A DNA stretch of 64,000 nucleotides from Hyphomicrobiaceae bacterium (GTDB lineage Bacteria; Pseudomonadota; Alphaproteobacteria; Rhizobiales; Hyphomicrobiaceae), in the NCBI GenBank assembly GCA_041397645.1, contig JAWKWE010000006.1, forward strand, positions 310,001 through 374,000. The letters run 5' to 3'. A program made the translations under genes and the position numbers. Each line of letters begins with the position of its first letter. Position 1 is the first letter of the stretch. This document shows, in pieces, positions 18,101-25,788 of this stretch. A model generated the notes under the pieces. It was not told the DNA's origin. It saw only the letters and a program-made list of their open reading frames with translations, and did no database searches.

Positions 18101-21100
18101 TTGTTTCCAGTTTCTCACAACGATCCGATCGACCCTAGCTGGGTTCTCCGGATCGCTGACTTCAATAACCAGATCATTGGCAACAATCTTGAAGGTCACT
18201 TGATCGGACGTAATACCGGTACCAAATTCGATCTTGTCGGTGCCACCGGTGTCGACGATATAATCCGCTCCTGTCTCACCCAACTCACTCGCATCACCGC
18301 GTTCGAAGCGATAGGTGTCGTTGCCAGCTAGGCCATAAGCGACGTCAAAGCCAGGCCCGCCAATCAGGACGTCGGCGCCCGAGGTACCATTGATCGTATC
18401 GTTGCCTGAGGATCCAATCAGAAGGAGGTCGGACTTAGAAATATCGAGACTGGCGCCATCGTGGAACTCTAGGACTTCGATCCGGTTCTTCGCCAAACTC
18501 CAATTTTGAATTGTGATCTCATCATCAGAGAGAACGCCAGCGGGCGTCTTGACGTTGATGATAAGATCGGCGCCTGCCAGCTGCACCTGTAGATCGGTGA
18601 GCCCAATACCCGGGCCAAATTTTATCTTATCCCAACCGGCATCGACCGACGCGCCAGAAACGGTCGCCCAATCGGAAATGGTATCCTGGCCGTCACCGCG
18701 GCGATAAACGTATGTATCGTTTCCGGCTCCGCCGCGCACGATGTCTGCTCCGGCTTGACCAACCAGAATATCGTCCCCAGCTTCTCCATCAATAATATCG
18801 TCTCCGGCACCACCCAGCACGATATCATCACCAGCGCCAGCAAAGATGTGATCAGGTCCCGCGCCCGATTGAATAAAGTCTCGTCCGCCACCGGTATTGA
18901 TGTCGTCGCCAAGCTCCGTGCCCACAATGATATTGTTCCCCGACATGTCCGTGAGCGACTGGGAGGACATCTCCGATGCCGAAACACCAAGCTTCGACTC
19001 GTAGTTGGCAATTGTAATACTTCGGCCGTTGGCGTTATTTTTATCGGCGAATGAGACAACTAAGTCAGTACCGGATACCGCCACCGAAATGTCCGCAAAC
19101 GTAGCGCCGTAGCGACTTATGCCGAGCCCCTCGACAAATCCGGCCAACCCACCGACGTAATCCGTCGCAATGCTTTCCTCGTCGAGATGCAGCTCTTTGG
19201 CTTTGCTGAGCGTAACCAACCATCCTGCCGCGAAGGCCGAGTCGGGCATCAAGGCAACCACGGCATCAATGACGTCTTTATCGGCGAGGTAGCGCGCATA
19301 GTCTACGGCTACCGCGATCTCGCCGTTCAGCTCATTGATCGACGTCGCCGTTGAATTTCTCAGTGCACGCTTAACATAGATATCTCCGCCATCGATCGAA
19401 ATGGTCTTCAGAGAGGCCAAGAGCTTTGCTTCCACGAACGCCTGTGCAGCAGCAGCATCGGCAAAGCTGACATTGAAGCTCGGTATGGTCTGAGATGCTA
19501 TCTTGCCGCCGATGCCACCGACGTAGCCTTGAATGAGGTCGCCCAGATTGATCGCGGCCCTCACCTGCAGCTCAAGCAGCTCCAAAGTGCCCGCGGTAGA
19601 CTCCTCAAACGCTTTTTTCGCGTAAGCATTGGTGGAAGTGGTCGTCGCAGACTTGAGCGCTGCAAGTGCGATCGACTTCGTCGAGGCTTCGGCAGCCGCA
19701 TTGCGTGCTGCCTCCGTGGTGGCGTTGCCCGGCGGGTAAAGATTGAAATTGATGGCCGCGACGTTGATGCCGTTGATAGAACCACCCAACAGCTTCGCGA
19801 AGTCTGAGACCGTATTGCTGACGCCCTGTGCGATACTGAGCTGATACCCCAGATCGACAATCTTGCTGGCGTTCGTGTCCTTGATCACTTCCTTCATGTA
19901 GGCGTTGCCGCCAGACAGCGTCATCCGCTTCAGTGCCGTGATAACGGCGAAACTGAACATCGCATCGCCGCGTTCGTTGTCTGGAAGGCTCCCAAATACC
20001 TGAGATGCCACAAGGGCACCATTTTCCCTTATATTGACCGAGAAGGCCCCTTTGGAGGGTTTTGCATAGACCTCCACCTCGATTGTCTTAGATCCTGAAT
20101 ACGTCCCGCCGATGGTCTTGATAAGATCGTTCAGGGTATCGACCGCCGCGTCCCGAATCGTCTCGATGCCCTGCAGTGCGGTCCAATCGTCAGACCGGCT
20201 GAAGCCGTCCACGAACCGACTTGAGCCGGGGTTCAGCACTAGCGTATGCGAACAATCTGTGTTGTCTGGAATAATGCTACCGAGCCAGTTGCCGGCCACC
20301 GTACCAAGCACCGCCCCTATTAGTGCGCCGATACCGGGTAGCACGACGCCCAACACGGCAGTAACAGCCGTCGTCGCAAACCCAGATGCAGCCGCAATTG
20401 CTGGCGCAATGCTTCCGATTACCGTCGTCGCAACGGCAGCGGATCCACCTATGACCGATCCTACGGCCGTTCCAATCGAGCTACCTAAGGATCCACCGAT
20501 GTTTTGCGCCGACACAATTTTAGATGCAAGATAGCTTCCAATAAATGTCGAGAAGCCCTGCGCGATGCCAAATCCTGCTCCGCTGGGCAACGTCGTGCCG
20601 TTGCTGAGCACGACAGGCAGATCGAAGGCGTCCGCGCCAAACCCAGTGAAAACATCAAGCTGGTTGGCAACGTTCGAAATGGCTCGGTTGATCAGGGTAT
20701 TGGCGGCATTCTGAACAAGTGCGCCATCAACGGTGTGATCGATCCCTAAAGCATCGGCCAGTTCGGCCGTGAGGAAATTCGAAATGGAGCCTAGAGACTG
20801 CGCCTGCACCGCTTGGAACAAGCTGTTCCCGAATTGACTGAAGCCCTGCTCAACGGCTGTTTCGAAATCTGCAGCGGGGGGAAGACCATCAAGGCCAAAG
20901 TAGCGATCAAACGACCCGCCAACGTTTGACAACACAGCCGAGAGCGCGGAGCCAGCCGCAATCTTTGCAAACGTGTTGTCACCGGCGAGATAATTGCCCA
21001 GCGTCGAACCGAAGATTGTGCCAACTTGGCTGAGTGTAATTGCCGCCGGCAATGGTGGCGGAGTGTACTGTCCACCCGAAGAGGTGTGATGCACCTCCGT

Positions 21101-23929
21101 TTCCCAGTTTTCAACTGTAAGGGTGTCATTACCTTCAACGGCGCCGGCTTCGTCGCGGCCGTCAGCGCCGTAGATCGCGTCTACGCTCACACCACCGACC
21201 TCGACGCTGGCGCTGATAACATTGCCATCCGCATCAACGGTGGTTGTGGAAGCTTCCCATTGAGATCTAGGGTTGCTGACTGCGAATGTAACTGACCCGT
21301 CTTCGTTCTGGGTAGCGGATGCCTGAACATTGCCGGTGGTGTCAGCTATAAAAGAGTTGGCTTGAAAACCCGGGCCACCGAGATTCATGCGCTGGTCCGA
21401 TAAAACCATTCCCTTCACAGCACTGCTCGGCGCCACCTGCTGTTCTCTGCATTCATCTATTTCGGCGAGAAATTGTCCGAAAACATCGTCGAGGCTGATT
21501 GAAGGATTTGCCGTCGCCTGTTGCGACCACGATTGGTAGACAAGCTCTGCTGCCGCACTGGCGCTTTCGGGCGTCAGCCCCAATGAAAGGAAGCCACTTG
21601 TGATCGTGTTATTCGACCCGTGCAGGAATTGGTCAGGCTCCCTGAAGCGAACGTCAATTCCAGAAAGGAGGTTCCAAGTACACTGATAAGTGGTTTCCGC
21701 AGAAGCCGATGCAGCAGTCGCAGGATCCACTCCTTCGCCGGCAGAACCGCTTCCACCTACGTTGTTCTCTGCCGCCGATCTCAAACTCCCGGCAAACTGC
21801 AAATACGGCAGGGCAACAGCTGAGAAACTGACATTGTTCCCAACCGTCGATTGAGTGGCATAGGCTATGCGCCCGCCTAGCCTTTCCGCGAGCGTGGCCG
21901 CTCCACCAAAGTCACCCGCCGCAATTTTTGCGTCGATTTGAACTTTGGTCGTCAAGATGTCGACACCGACGAGCTGAGCGGCGTTTGCGCCGGCGTACAC
22001 TGCATCTGGTCCGGTCAAAAAGGATGCAATTCCTCCGGGGGGAATACGACCCACCGCCGACACGACCAGCGCGATATCCGACTGACTGTAGGGAGATAGG
22101 CTGCCTATTGAAACCGCATGGAGGAAATCGCCGGCGAGCCTCAGCGGGATAGTGCCGTCCGCAATCAATTCGCCCGCCGTCATTGCTGCGTCGAAATCTA
22201 GTTGCGTACTGGCTTCCTTCAGGGTTCCACCCTGGTAATCGACCTCCGTAACAAGAGATCCATCGCTGGCTTTCGTGACTGTGACAGCTCCGCCTGCCAC
22301 GATCTTCGTACGACCCGCGGGCAAGCCGGAGCTGTCGAATCTTGTGAGAGACGAGAGGTCGCCATCCTGCGCGTATTCATATTCAAGTGTCTTAACGCCA
22401 TTCTCAAACGTTATGACTTTGCGGCTTGGCCCGCGATCATCCACGATGGCGGAAATGTTCCCAAACTCTCCGCCCAAGCCGCGGCCCAAAATCTCGGTGT
22501 AGACGACACCTCCCGACACCGGATCAAAGTATTCTCTCACCCAATCGCCTGCATCGGGATCGTTAGGATCGTTGCTAATCAACTGGGAAGTCGTGGTCTC
22601 GTATTGTTGCCCATCGAGCAATAGGGGACCCGACTCAGATGTATCGGGGTCGATCTGCCCCGTAACATAGCGCTGGTAAGCCGCAATGCCGTCGTTATTG
22701 ATGAGGCCAGCGGCATTGAGGCCGATGGACGCCACATCCAATCCAGCGTCGATGACCTCCTGTATCTTCTCTTGGGCCCATGTTGCGTTGGTCTTATATT
22801 GCTCATAGCCGGGCATGGCTTGAAGGCCTTCGGCAGCCTTTCCAAGAGCATCCCACACTGGATCGCCCTTATTGAAGTGAGCCATTAGCTTGACGGAATC
22901 GACAATCGCGTCGCCGTTCAAGAGGAGTTCGAACATGCGCTTAGCCGCGAGCGTCGGAACGAGTGCAGCAGCGGCCGTCTCGAATCCTGCTCCCGCTGCC
23001 AGACCCGTCAGAGTTTCCTGGTTGAAGCCAACTCCCAATGCCTCTGCTGCCTCATCAAAGGATACCGGGCGCTCCAATTCGGCAGCCATCGCCTTGCTGG
23101 TAGAGTTGATCGCGAAAATCAGTGCTCCAGCGCCAATGGCCAAGGCAACGCCGGACATATTTGAAAGCTTAGCAGCCAGAGTTTGTGCAAAGTGCCTTGT
23201 GTTCAGACTAACTGTGCTTGGATGTATGTGTAGGTCATCGGCAAACTTAGCTGCAATCTGCTCGGGAGTGCTATACGTCGCCATATTGAGGGGCGAGGTC
23301 TCGTTCAAAGGATTAAGCAGCGGATCGTTGTTGACGCCTAACTGGTAAGCAGGATGATTCGTGAGGTCTGAATTGAAAGTAAGAGTCGGCGTATCAAAAA
23401 ATTCCCGATAAAAGTTCCTCCAAAGTACGCCTGCATTCAAATCGCCGCGAGCCTTGTTAATTGTATTGATCTTCAGTCCGCCATTGGGATTGACGAGCTC
23501 CGCTCGCATGAAGCCGACATAACCGCGAACCTTGGAAACCTGGGCTTCGAGCCAAGCTTGCTCTCCCGCCGTTCCCTCTACAGTAGTTTCGTATACTTTA
23601 TCAAATGACGCAAAGAAGTCCGCCTGCCACTTGTTGTAATTAGGGTGTCCACCAGTGTGGGTGGAACCTTGTAGAAAGTCCTCGACGCCGGCGACGTGGG
23701 TCGCATATTCGGTGCCGACTTTTTGGATCAGCGCAACGCCATTCTGAGAGAAGTCATTTTGTGTAAAAAGTCCCGCCGCCTCAAGCGCCTTAAGAAATGG
23801 AGAGTCTTCAAACACATCCGTTGCGATGACATGGTGATTGGCGTACGTCAGGACACCTGCCGGTGATGGGACGTTTACAAAATTTGGGGTTGTACCAACC
23901 CAATTGGCCCGGCCTGATGTGCTACCCAC
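15155..23929 (-). CDS. Giant RTX protein with N-terminal AHH-type nuclease domain (HlyA position)
   Basis: A 2924-residue protein starts at GTG 23929, with GGAGGGAG about 11 nt upstream. Residues 28-110 fit an AHH nuclease: A-N-H-H at 30-33, the Q-N-G-V-A-L block at 62-67 and H-T-G-G-H-P-N-Y at 91-98. About 1100 residues of unknown sequence follow. A glycine-zipper hydrophobic stretch lies near 1136-1230, such as VLPGIGALIGAVLG. A helical region comes next. From about 1655 to the end there are GGxGxDxhx calcium-binding nonapeptides arranged in about four units of some 340 residues, alternating with haemolysin-related (HCBP) domains. Such repeats fold outside the cell and carry the C-terminal type I secretion signal. 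With hlyC, hlyB and hlyD beside it this is the exported toxin. Function as a nuclease toxin is inference. Confidence 0.88.
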   Translation of the reverse strand: MGSTSGRANWVGTTPNFVNVPSPAGVLTYANHHVIATDVFEDSPFLKALEAAGLFTQNDFSQNGVALIQKVGTEYATHVAGVEDFLQGSTHTGGHPNYNKWQADFFASFDKVYETTVEGTAGEQAWLEAQVSKVRGYVGFMRAELVNPNGGLKINTINKARGDLNAGVLWRNFYREFFDTPTLTFNSDLTNHPAYQLGVNNDPLLNPLNETSPLNMATYSTPEQIAAKFADDLHIHPSTVSLNTRHFAQTLAAKLSNMSGVALAIGAGALIFAINSTSKAMAAELERPVSFDEAAEALGVGFNQETLTGLAAGAGFETAAAALVPTLAAKRMFELLLNGDAIVDSVKLMAHFNKGDPVWDALGKAAEGLQAMPGYEQYKTNATWAQEKIQEVIDAGLDVASIGLNAAGLINNDGIAAYQRYVTGQIDPDTSESGPLLLDGQQYETTTSQLISNDPNDPDAGDWVREYFDPVSGGVVYTEILGRGLGGEFGNISAIVDDRGPSRKVITFENGVKTLEYEYAQDGDLSSLTRFDSSGLPAGRTKIVAGGAVTVTKASDGSLVTEVDYQGGTLKEASTQLDFDAAMTAGELIADGTIPLRLAGDFLHAVSIGSLSPYSQSDIALVVSAVGRIPPGGIASFLTGPDAVYAGANAAQLVGVDILTTKVQIDAKIAAGDFGGAATLAERLGGRIAYATQSTVGNNVSFSAVALPYLQFAGSLRSAAENNVGGSGSAGEGVDPATAASASAETTYQCTWNLLSGIDVRFREPDQFLHGSNNTITSGFLSLGLTPESASAAAELVYQSWSQQATANPSISLDDVFGQFLAEIDECREQQVAPSSAVKGMVLSDQRMNLGGPGFQANSFIADTTGNVQASATQNEDGSVTFAVSNPRSQWEASTTTVDADGNVISASVEVGGVSVDAIYGADGRDEAGAVEGNDTLTVENWETEVHHTSSGGQYTPPPLPAAITLSQVGTIFGSTLGNYLAGDNTFAKIAAGSALSAVLSNVGGSFDRYFGLDGLPPAADFETAVEQGFSQFGNSLFQAVQAQSLGSISNFLTAELADALGIDHTVDGALVQNAANTLINRAISNVANQLDVFTGFGADAFDLPVVLSNGTTLPSGAGFGIAQGFSTFIGSYLASKIVSAQNIGGSLGSSIGTAVGSVIGGSAAVATTVIGSIAPAIAAASGFATTAVTAVLGVVLPGIGALIGAVLGTVAGNWLGSIIPDNTDCSHTLVLNPGSSRFVDGFSRSDDWTALQGIETIRDAAVDTLNDLIKTIGGTYSGSKTIEVEVYAKPSKGAFSVNIRENGALVASQVFGSLPDNERGDAMFSFAVITALKRMTLSGGNAYMKEVIKDTNASKIVDLGYQLSIAQGVSNTVSDFAKLLGGSINGINVAAINFNLYPPGNATTEAARNAAAEASTKSIALAALKSATTTSTNAYAKKAFEESTAGTLELLELQVRAAINLGDLIQGYVGGIGGKIASQTIPSFNVSFADAAAAQAFVEAKLLASLKTISIDGGDIYVKRALRNSTATSINELNGEIAVAVDYARYLADKDVIDAVVALMPDSAFAAGWLVTLSKAKELHLDEESIATDYVGGLAGFVEGLGISRYGATFADISVAVSGTDLVVSFADKNNANGRSITIANYESKLGVSASEMSSQSLTDMSGNNIIVGTELGDDINTGGGRDFIQSGAGPDHIFAGAGDDIVLGGAGDDIIDGEAGDDILVGQAGADIVRGGAGNDTYVYRRGDGQDTISDWATVSGASVDAGWDKIKFGPGIGLTDLQVQLAGADLIINVKTPAGVLSDDEITIQNWSLAKNRIEVLEFHDGASLDISKSDLLLIGSSGNDTINGTSGADVLIGGPGFDVAYGLAGNDTYRFERGDASELGETGADYIVDTGGTDKIEFGTGITSDQVTFKIVANDLVIEVSDPENPARVDRIVVRNWKQLESYRVETVKFADGYAVGVADIVYMADPLNSLGMTIGGNTPFIFGTAGANTLNGNGSSNIIVGNDGNDTIFGSQGNDVIDGGAGRDSVAYHDTAFGSVNANLETGIVTKSNGATDHLFNVESLQGSNFDDVLVGDAEANVLNGRGGSDALYGQGGNDTFIGSQGNDTMDGGEGFDTVSYTTLSSGVRVVLDLAISSGANVTKSDGSNDTLASIERVYGSDSDDWIYGADGAETLLGEDGDDVLWGRNGADALLGGNGNDRYFFVRGNALNDATHSDFDGIYDAAGNDKIVFLNTSNNIARSDVSLQVSGDDIWVRIDDFASGAFDSIRLVDWLADGESHRIESLELFDGSKISTADMIYRIDPSNTLGLTIGGANPWINGTNGDNTVFRGTASANIIRTFDGNDTIVAGGGDDVIDGGAGYDSINYIEMTGGVIADLTQGYVKKADGTTDALYNIESVLDSDYNDTLRGNAADNKLVSRGGNDKIYGEDGDDEIVVGEGNDTIDGGSGIDTAKYNFVASGVRITADLAANTVTKVVVSSGATNSTDTITNVENISGTSETDFIYGDSVGNTLWGLDGNDWLFGHQGADTLYGGSGNDSYLFLRGDARVDGSVNEADTISDSGGTDRLWIRSNDVVRTQFSYLLSGSDLLIRIADPNSTTGAYDEVRVADWLTSEANRLESIEFLLDGSKIGIADMIYRIDPSNTLGLTIGGANPWINGTNGDNPSMSGTGGANIIRGLSGNDIVTASGGNDVIDGGAGTDEVDYNSMSGRVVVNLDTSSALKSDGTTDSLYNIESVSATAYNDVLHGNSGANTLKGRGGSDTIKGWGGNDTLYGGDGNDLLVGGTGNDTLTGGNGSDTYAFAVGDGQDVIQNGDSASTTDIISITSNTTRNEIWLGRTGNDLMISILQTNDSMRLQNWYTDATARIDQVELNDGQVLNASSVNQLVNAMASYTTASGLADATVTSAALPSSVQLAVNAAWS
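15933..16024 (-). repeat. Perfect 92-bp direct repeat, copy 1 (inside the RTX gene)
   Basis: This segment is identical base for base to 16947-17038. It encodes the repeat-linker containing YRIDPSNTLGLTIGGANPW, which joins an HCBP-type domain to the next calcium-binding array. The spacing of 1014 bp is a multiple of three (338 codons), so recombination between copies would remove or add one structural unit in frame. Confidence 0.92.
16947..17038 (-). repeat. Perfect 92-bp direct repeat, copy 2 (inside the RTX gene)
   Basis: This is the second copy of the 92-bp repeat at 15933-16024. Sequence on both sides has diverged clearly at DNA level although the protein pattern is kept, so this block looks recently homogenised by gene conversion or held identical by selection. 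Confidence 0.92.
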
Positions 23930-23983
23930 GAGAATTCTCTCCCTCCAAGAGTTTGGCTCAGACGCTGCGTCGCAAGCTCTCAG

Positions 23984-24649
23984 CTATTTCAAAATGCACT
24001 TCTTGATGACGTCCAAACCTCGGAACTTGTGCGCACGATATCGGCGCAGCAGCTCAGGAGAAAACATGAATTCTGCGCCGCCTTTGAGATACCAGAAGTG
24101 GTGCCCCTCCACGGGCTCGCGACGGATGTAGCAGGCCTCGTCCTCACTGGCTGAAATATGGAACCGTCCATCTGGCCCGATTTCGCCGCGACCTGTCCGA
24201 CCACTCCAAAAAACCGTTCCCTCGGGAATTATCGCGTCGATCACCGGGGGACGAACAATCAGGTAATAAGTGCCGTGATCGCTCACCCCCTTGATGGGCC
24301 GCGTCGATTGCACGTGGATAGGATGAAAGACGTGGCGGCCTGGCTCGAGCTCTTCCAACCAATCGCGGAATTGCGGACACACGATATGCGGACCCGTCGA
24401 CCAGCCCATGATCTCAGGTGCCCCGCGACTCTTGGGATCAAAAATGAGTTCGCGCGGAAAATCGGCCATCTCTTCCGGGGTGAGCGTTTCGCCGCGCTTA
24501 AGTCTAGTTACGACCAAACCACATTTTCGATGATCCGGCCGATATTCCTTGTAGACGCCCCCACCAGTAACAGATGAACGCACGACGTAAACGTAGTCGT
24601 CATCGCTGAGCTTGGGCGGGCGTGCTTTGGATTTCGATGGTGTCTTCAT
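23984..24649 (-). CDS. Putative immunity protein, Imm11/DUF1629-like
   Basis: The 221-residue soluble protein has the general outline of the Imm11 (DUF1629) family: an N-terminal strand-rich half, a central WLEELEPGRHVFHPIHV block, and the ending GHHFWYLKGGAEFMFSPEL, RYRAHKFRGLDV, which resembles the family's ending with a tryptophan-rich strand followed by a helix and a final strand. The gene lies between the acyltransferase and the toxin gene, 54 bp before the toxin start, the position expected for an immunity gene protecting the producer. I prefer ATG 24649; a GTG at 24682 just after the hlyC stop is also possible. The family match is from memory of its pattern and is moderate. Confidence 0.55.
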   Translation of the reverse strand: MKTPSKSKARPPKLSDDDYVYVVRSSVTGGGVYKEYRPDHRKCGLVVTRLKRGETLTPEEMADFPRELIFDPKSRGAPEIMGWSTGPHIVCPQFRDWLEELEPGRHVFHPIHVQSTRPIKGVSDHGTYYLIVRPPVIDAIIPEGTVFWSGRTGRGEIGPDGRFHISASEDEACYIRREPVEGHHFWYLKGGAEFMFSPELLRRYRAHKFRGLDVIKKCILK

Positions 24650-24683
24650 TTGAGCGACGCGTCCATGTTTCCGGAGAGCCACA

Positions 24684-25481
24684 TCACAGCACTCTCACTT
24701 GCCTGCCATCTTTGGTGGCAGCGAGAAAACTCACCTGCCTCGACGGGAACACCTTGTCCTTCAGGTCCTTCACCATCTCTTCCGCACCACCGAATGGGGC
24801 GATCACTTCGACGATCCAGAGCTTGTCGCCTGATTTCCAATCCTGCGGGCGCAGCTTCGTCGTGCCCTGCGCGAGCCTTTCAGCGACCTCGTCTGAAACA
24901 TTGGCCCATAACACCACCCCGACCGGCTTATCCGTCGCATAGTAGGTACGAAACTGCTGCAACATCACCGGCGTCATCACGAACCACTCAAGATCCGAGA
25001 TGAAGAACTGTTTGTGCGACGGGCTCTGGGACATCAGCCAAACGATTTCACCAAGAACCGCCGAGATCGTTCTGGCGCTTCCCTCTGGCGGCGCGTGAGA
25101 AAACAATCCCGACCCGTTCGACGATGCACCTTGCGATGCCCCTCCCTGATCCATTTTCTTCGTATTCATGGCGCGCAATCCGCTCCTATTGGCCCGATTT
25201 TGATCCAACGTGCTTGTGCCCGAAAGTGTTGTCTGCTTCGAGACGGTCGCACTCTTGGACATCGTACCCGGCAATGAGGAGGAACGCCAAGCAGGTCCTG
25301 CTGGCATAAGATGAGGTCCGGCGCGTTCCTGCTCGCCAAGAGCATTTTCGCGCGACACCATTGGAGGAATGTTTTCGAACGACGCGGGGTTAGATGCAGT
25401 CATCGCACCCATGTGGGCGCACACAAGTCCAGGCAACTTCTCCACCCCAAGAGACTTCACAGGCCCACCAAAACTACTCAT
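24684..25481 (-). CDS. hlyC: HlyC-type toxin-activating lysine acyltransferase
   Basis: The C-terminal about 140 residues match the HlyC/RtxC family: LGEIVWLMSQSPSHKQF with the catalytic histidine, then FVMTPVMLQQFRTYYATDKP, VLWANVSDEVAERL, and DWKSGDKLWIVEVIAPFGG near the end. These enzymes move an acyl chain from acyl carrier protein to internal lysines of an RTX protoxin in the cytoplasm. The frame from ATG 25481 gives 265 residues with a Ser/Thr/Gly-rich N-terminal extension of about 110. An internal ATG at 25169 preceded by AGGAG would give a 161-residue protein of normal HlyC size, and either could be real. The gene is first in the order acyltransferase, immunity, toxin. Confidence 0.85.
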   Translation of the reverse strand: MSSFGGPVKSLGVEKLPGLVCAHMGAMTASNPASFENIPPMVSRENALGEQERAGPHLMPAGPAWRSSSLPGTMSKSATVSKQTTLSGTSTLDQNRANRSGLRAMNTKKMDQGGASQGASSNGSGLFSHAPPEGSARTISAVLGEIVWLMSQSPSHKQFFISDLEWFVMTPVMLQQFRTYYATDKPVGVVLWANVSDEVAERLAQGTTKLRPQDWKSGDKLWIVEVIAPFGGAEEMVKDLKDKVFPSRQVSFLAATKDGRQVRVL

Positions 25482-25788
25482 GCATAAGCCACAGACCAAA
25501 CGACAATAGGCCTCCTAGCACGCCGGCAACCACCGGCACAATTAATTTTGTCCGCCGTCTGCCTATCATTGGTCTGACGTACCTCAAAACCTAGCCGGTC
25601 AATCCTCGAACTTACCTGGCTTAACCAAAAGGCCATTTGCAATCGCGCATAGCTCTAGTGCGATCGGCTCATACGTTCAGCGCACATGCCATATCGCGCT
25701 ATAGACAAATGCCGCGCTTGTGGTAGGACGTGCGCAGATCAAGATTGCCGTTGGACATTTTCCGATTGTGAGCATCCTTAACTAACCG
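25482..25788 (+). other. Divergent control region between hlyC and hlyB
   Basis: This 307-bp stretch separates the acyltransferase-immunity-toxin transcript (minus) from the exporter transcript (plus). It must hold promoters for both, but I cannot identify convincing -35/-10 pairs. If the short hlyC start at 25169 is the true one, the control region is about 620 bp. Confidence 0.4.

Noticed and set aside
15350..18960. Regularly spaced short repeats that could be taken for a CRISPR or satellite array
   Set aside because: They are glycine/aspartate-rich nonapeptide codons of the RTX protein. The spacing follows the protein repeat and the DNA copies are diverged.
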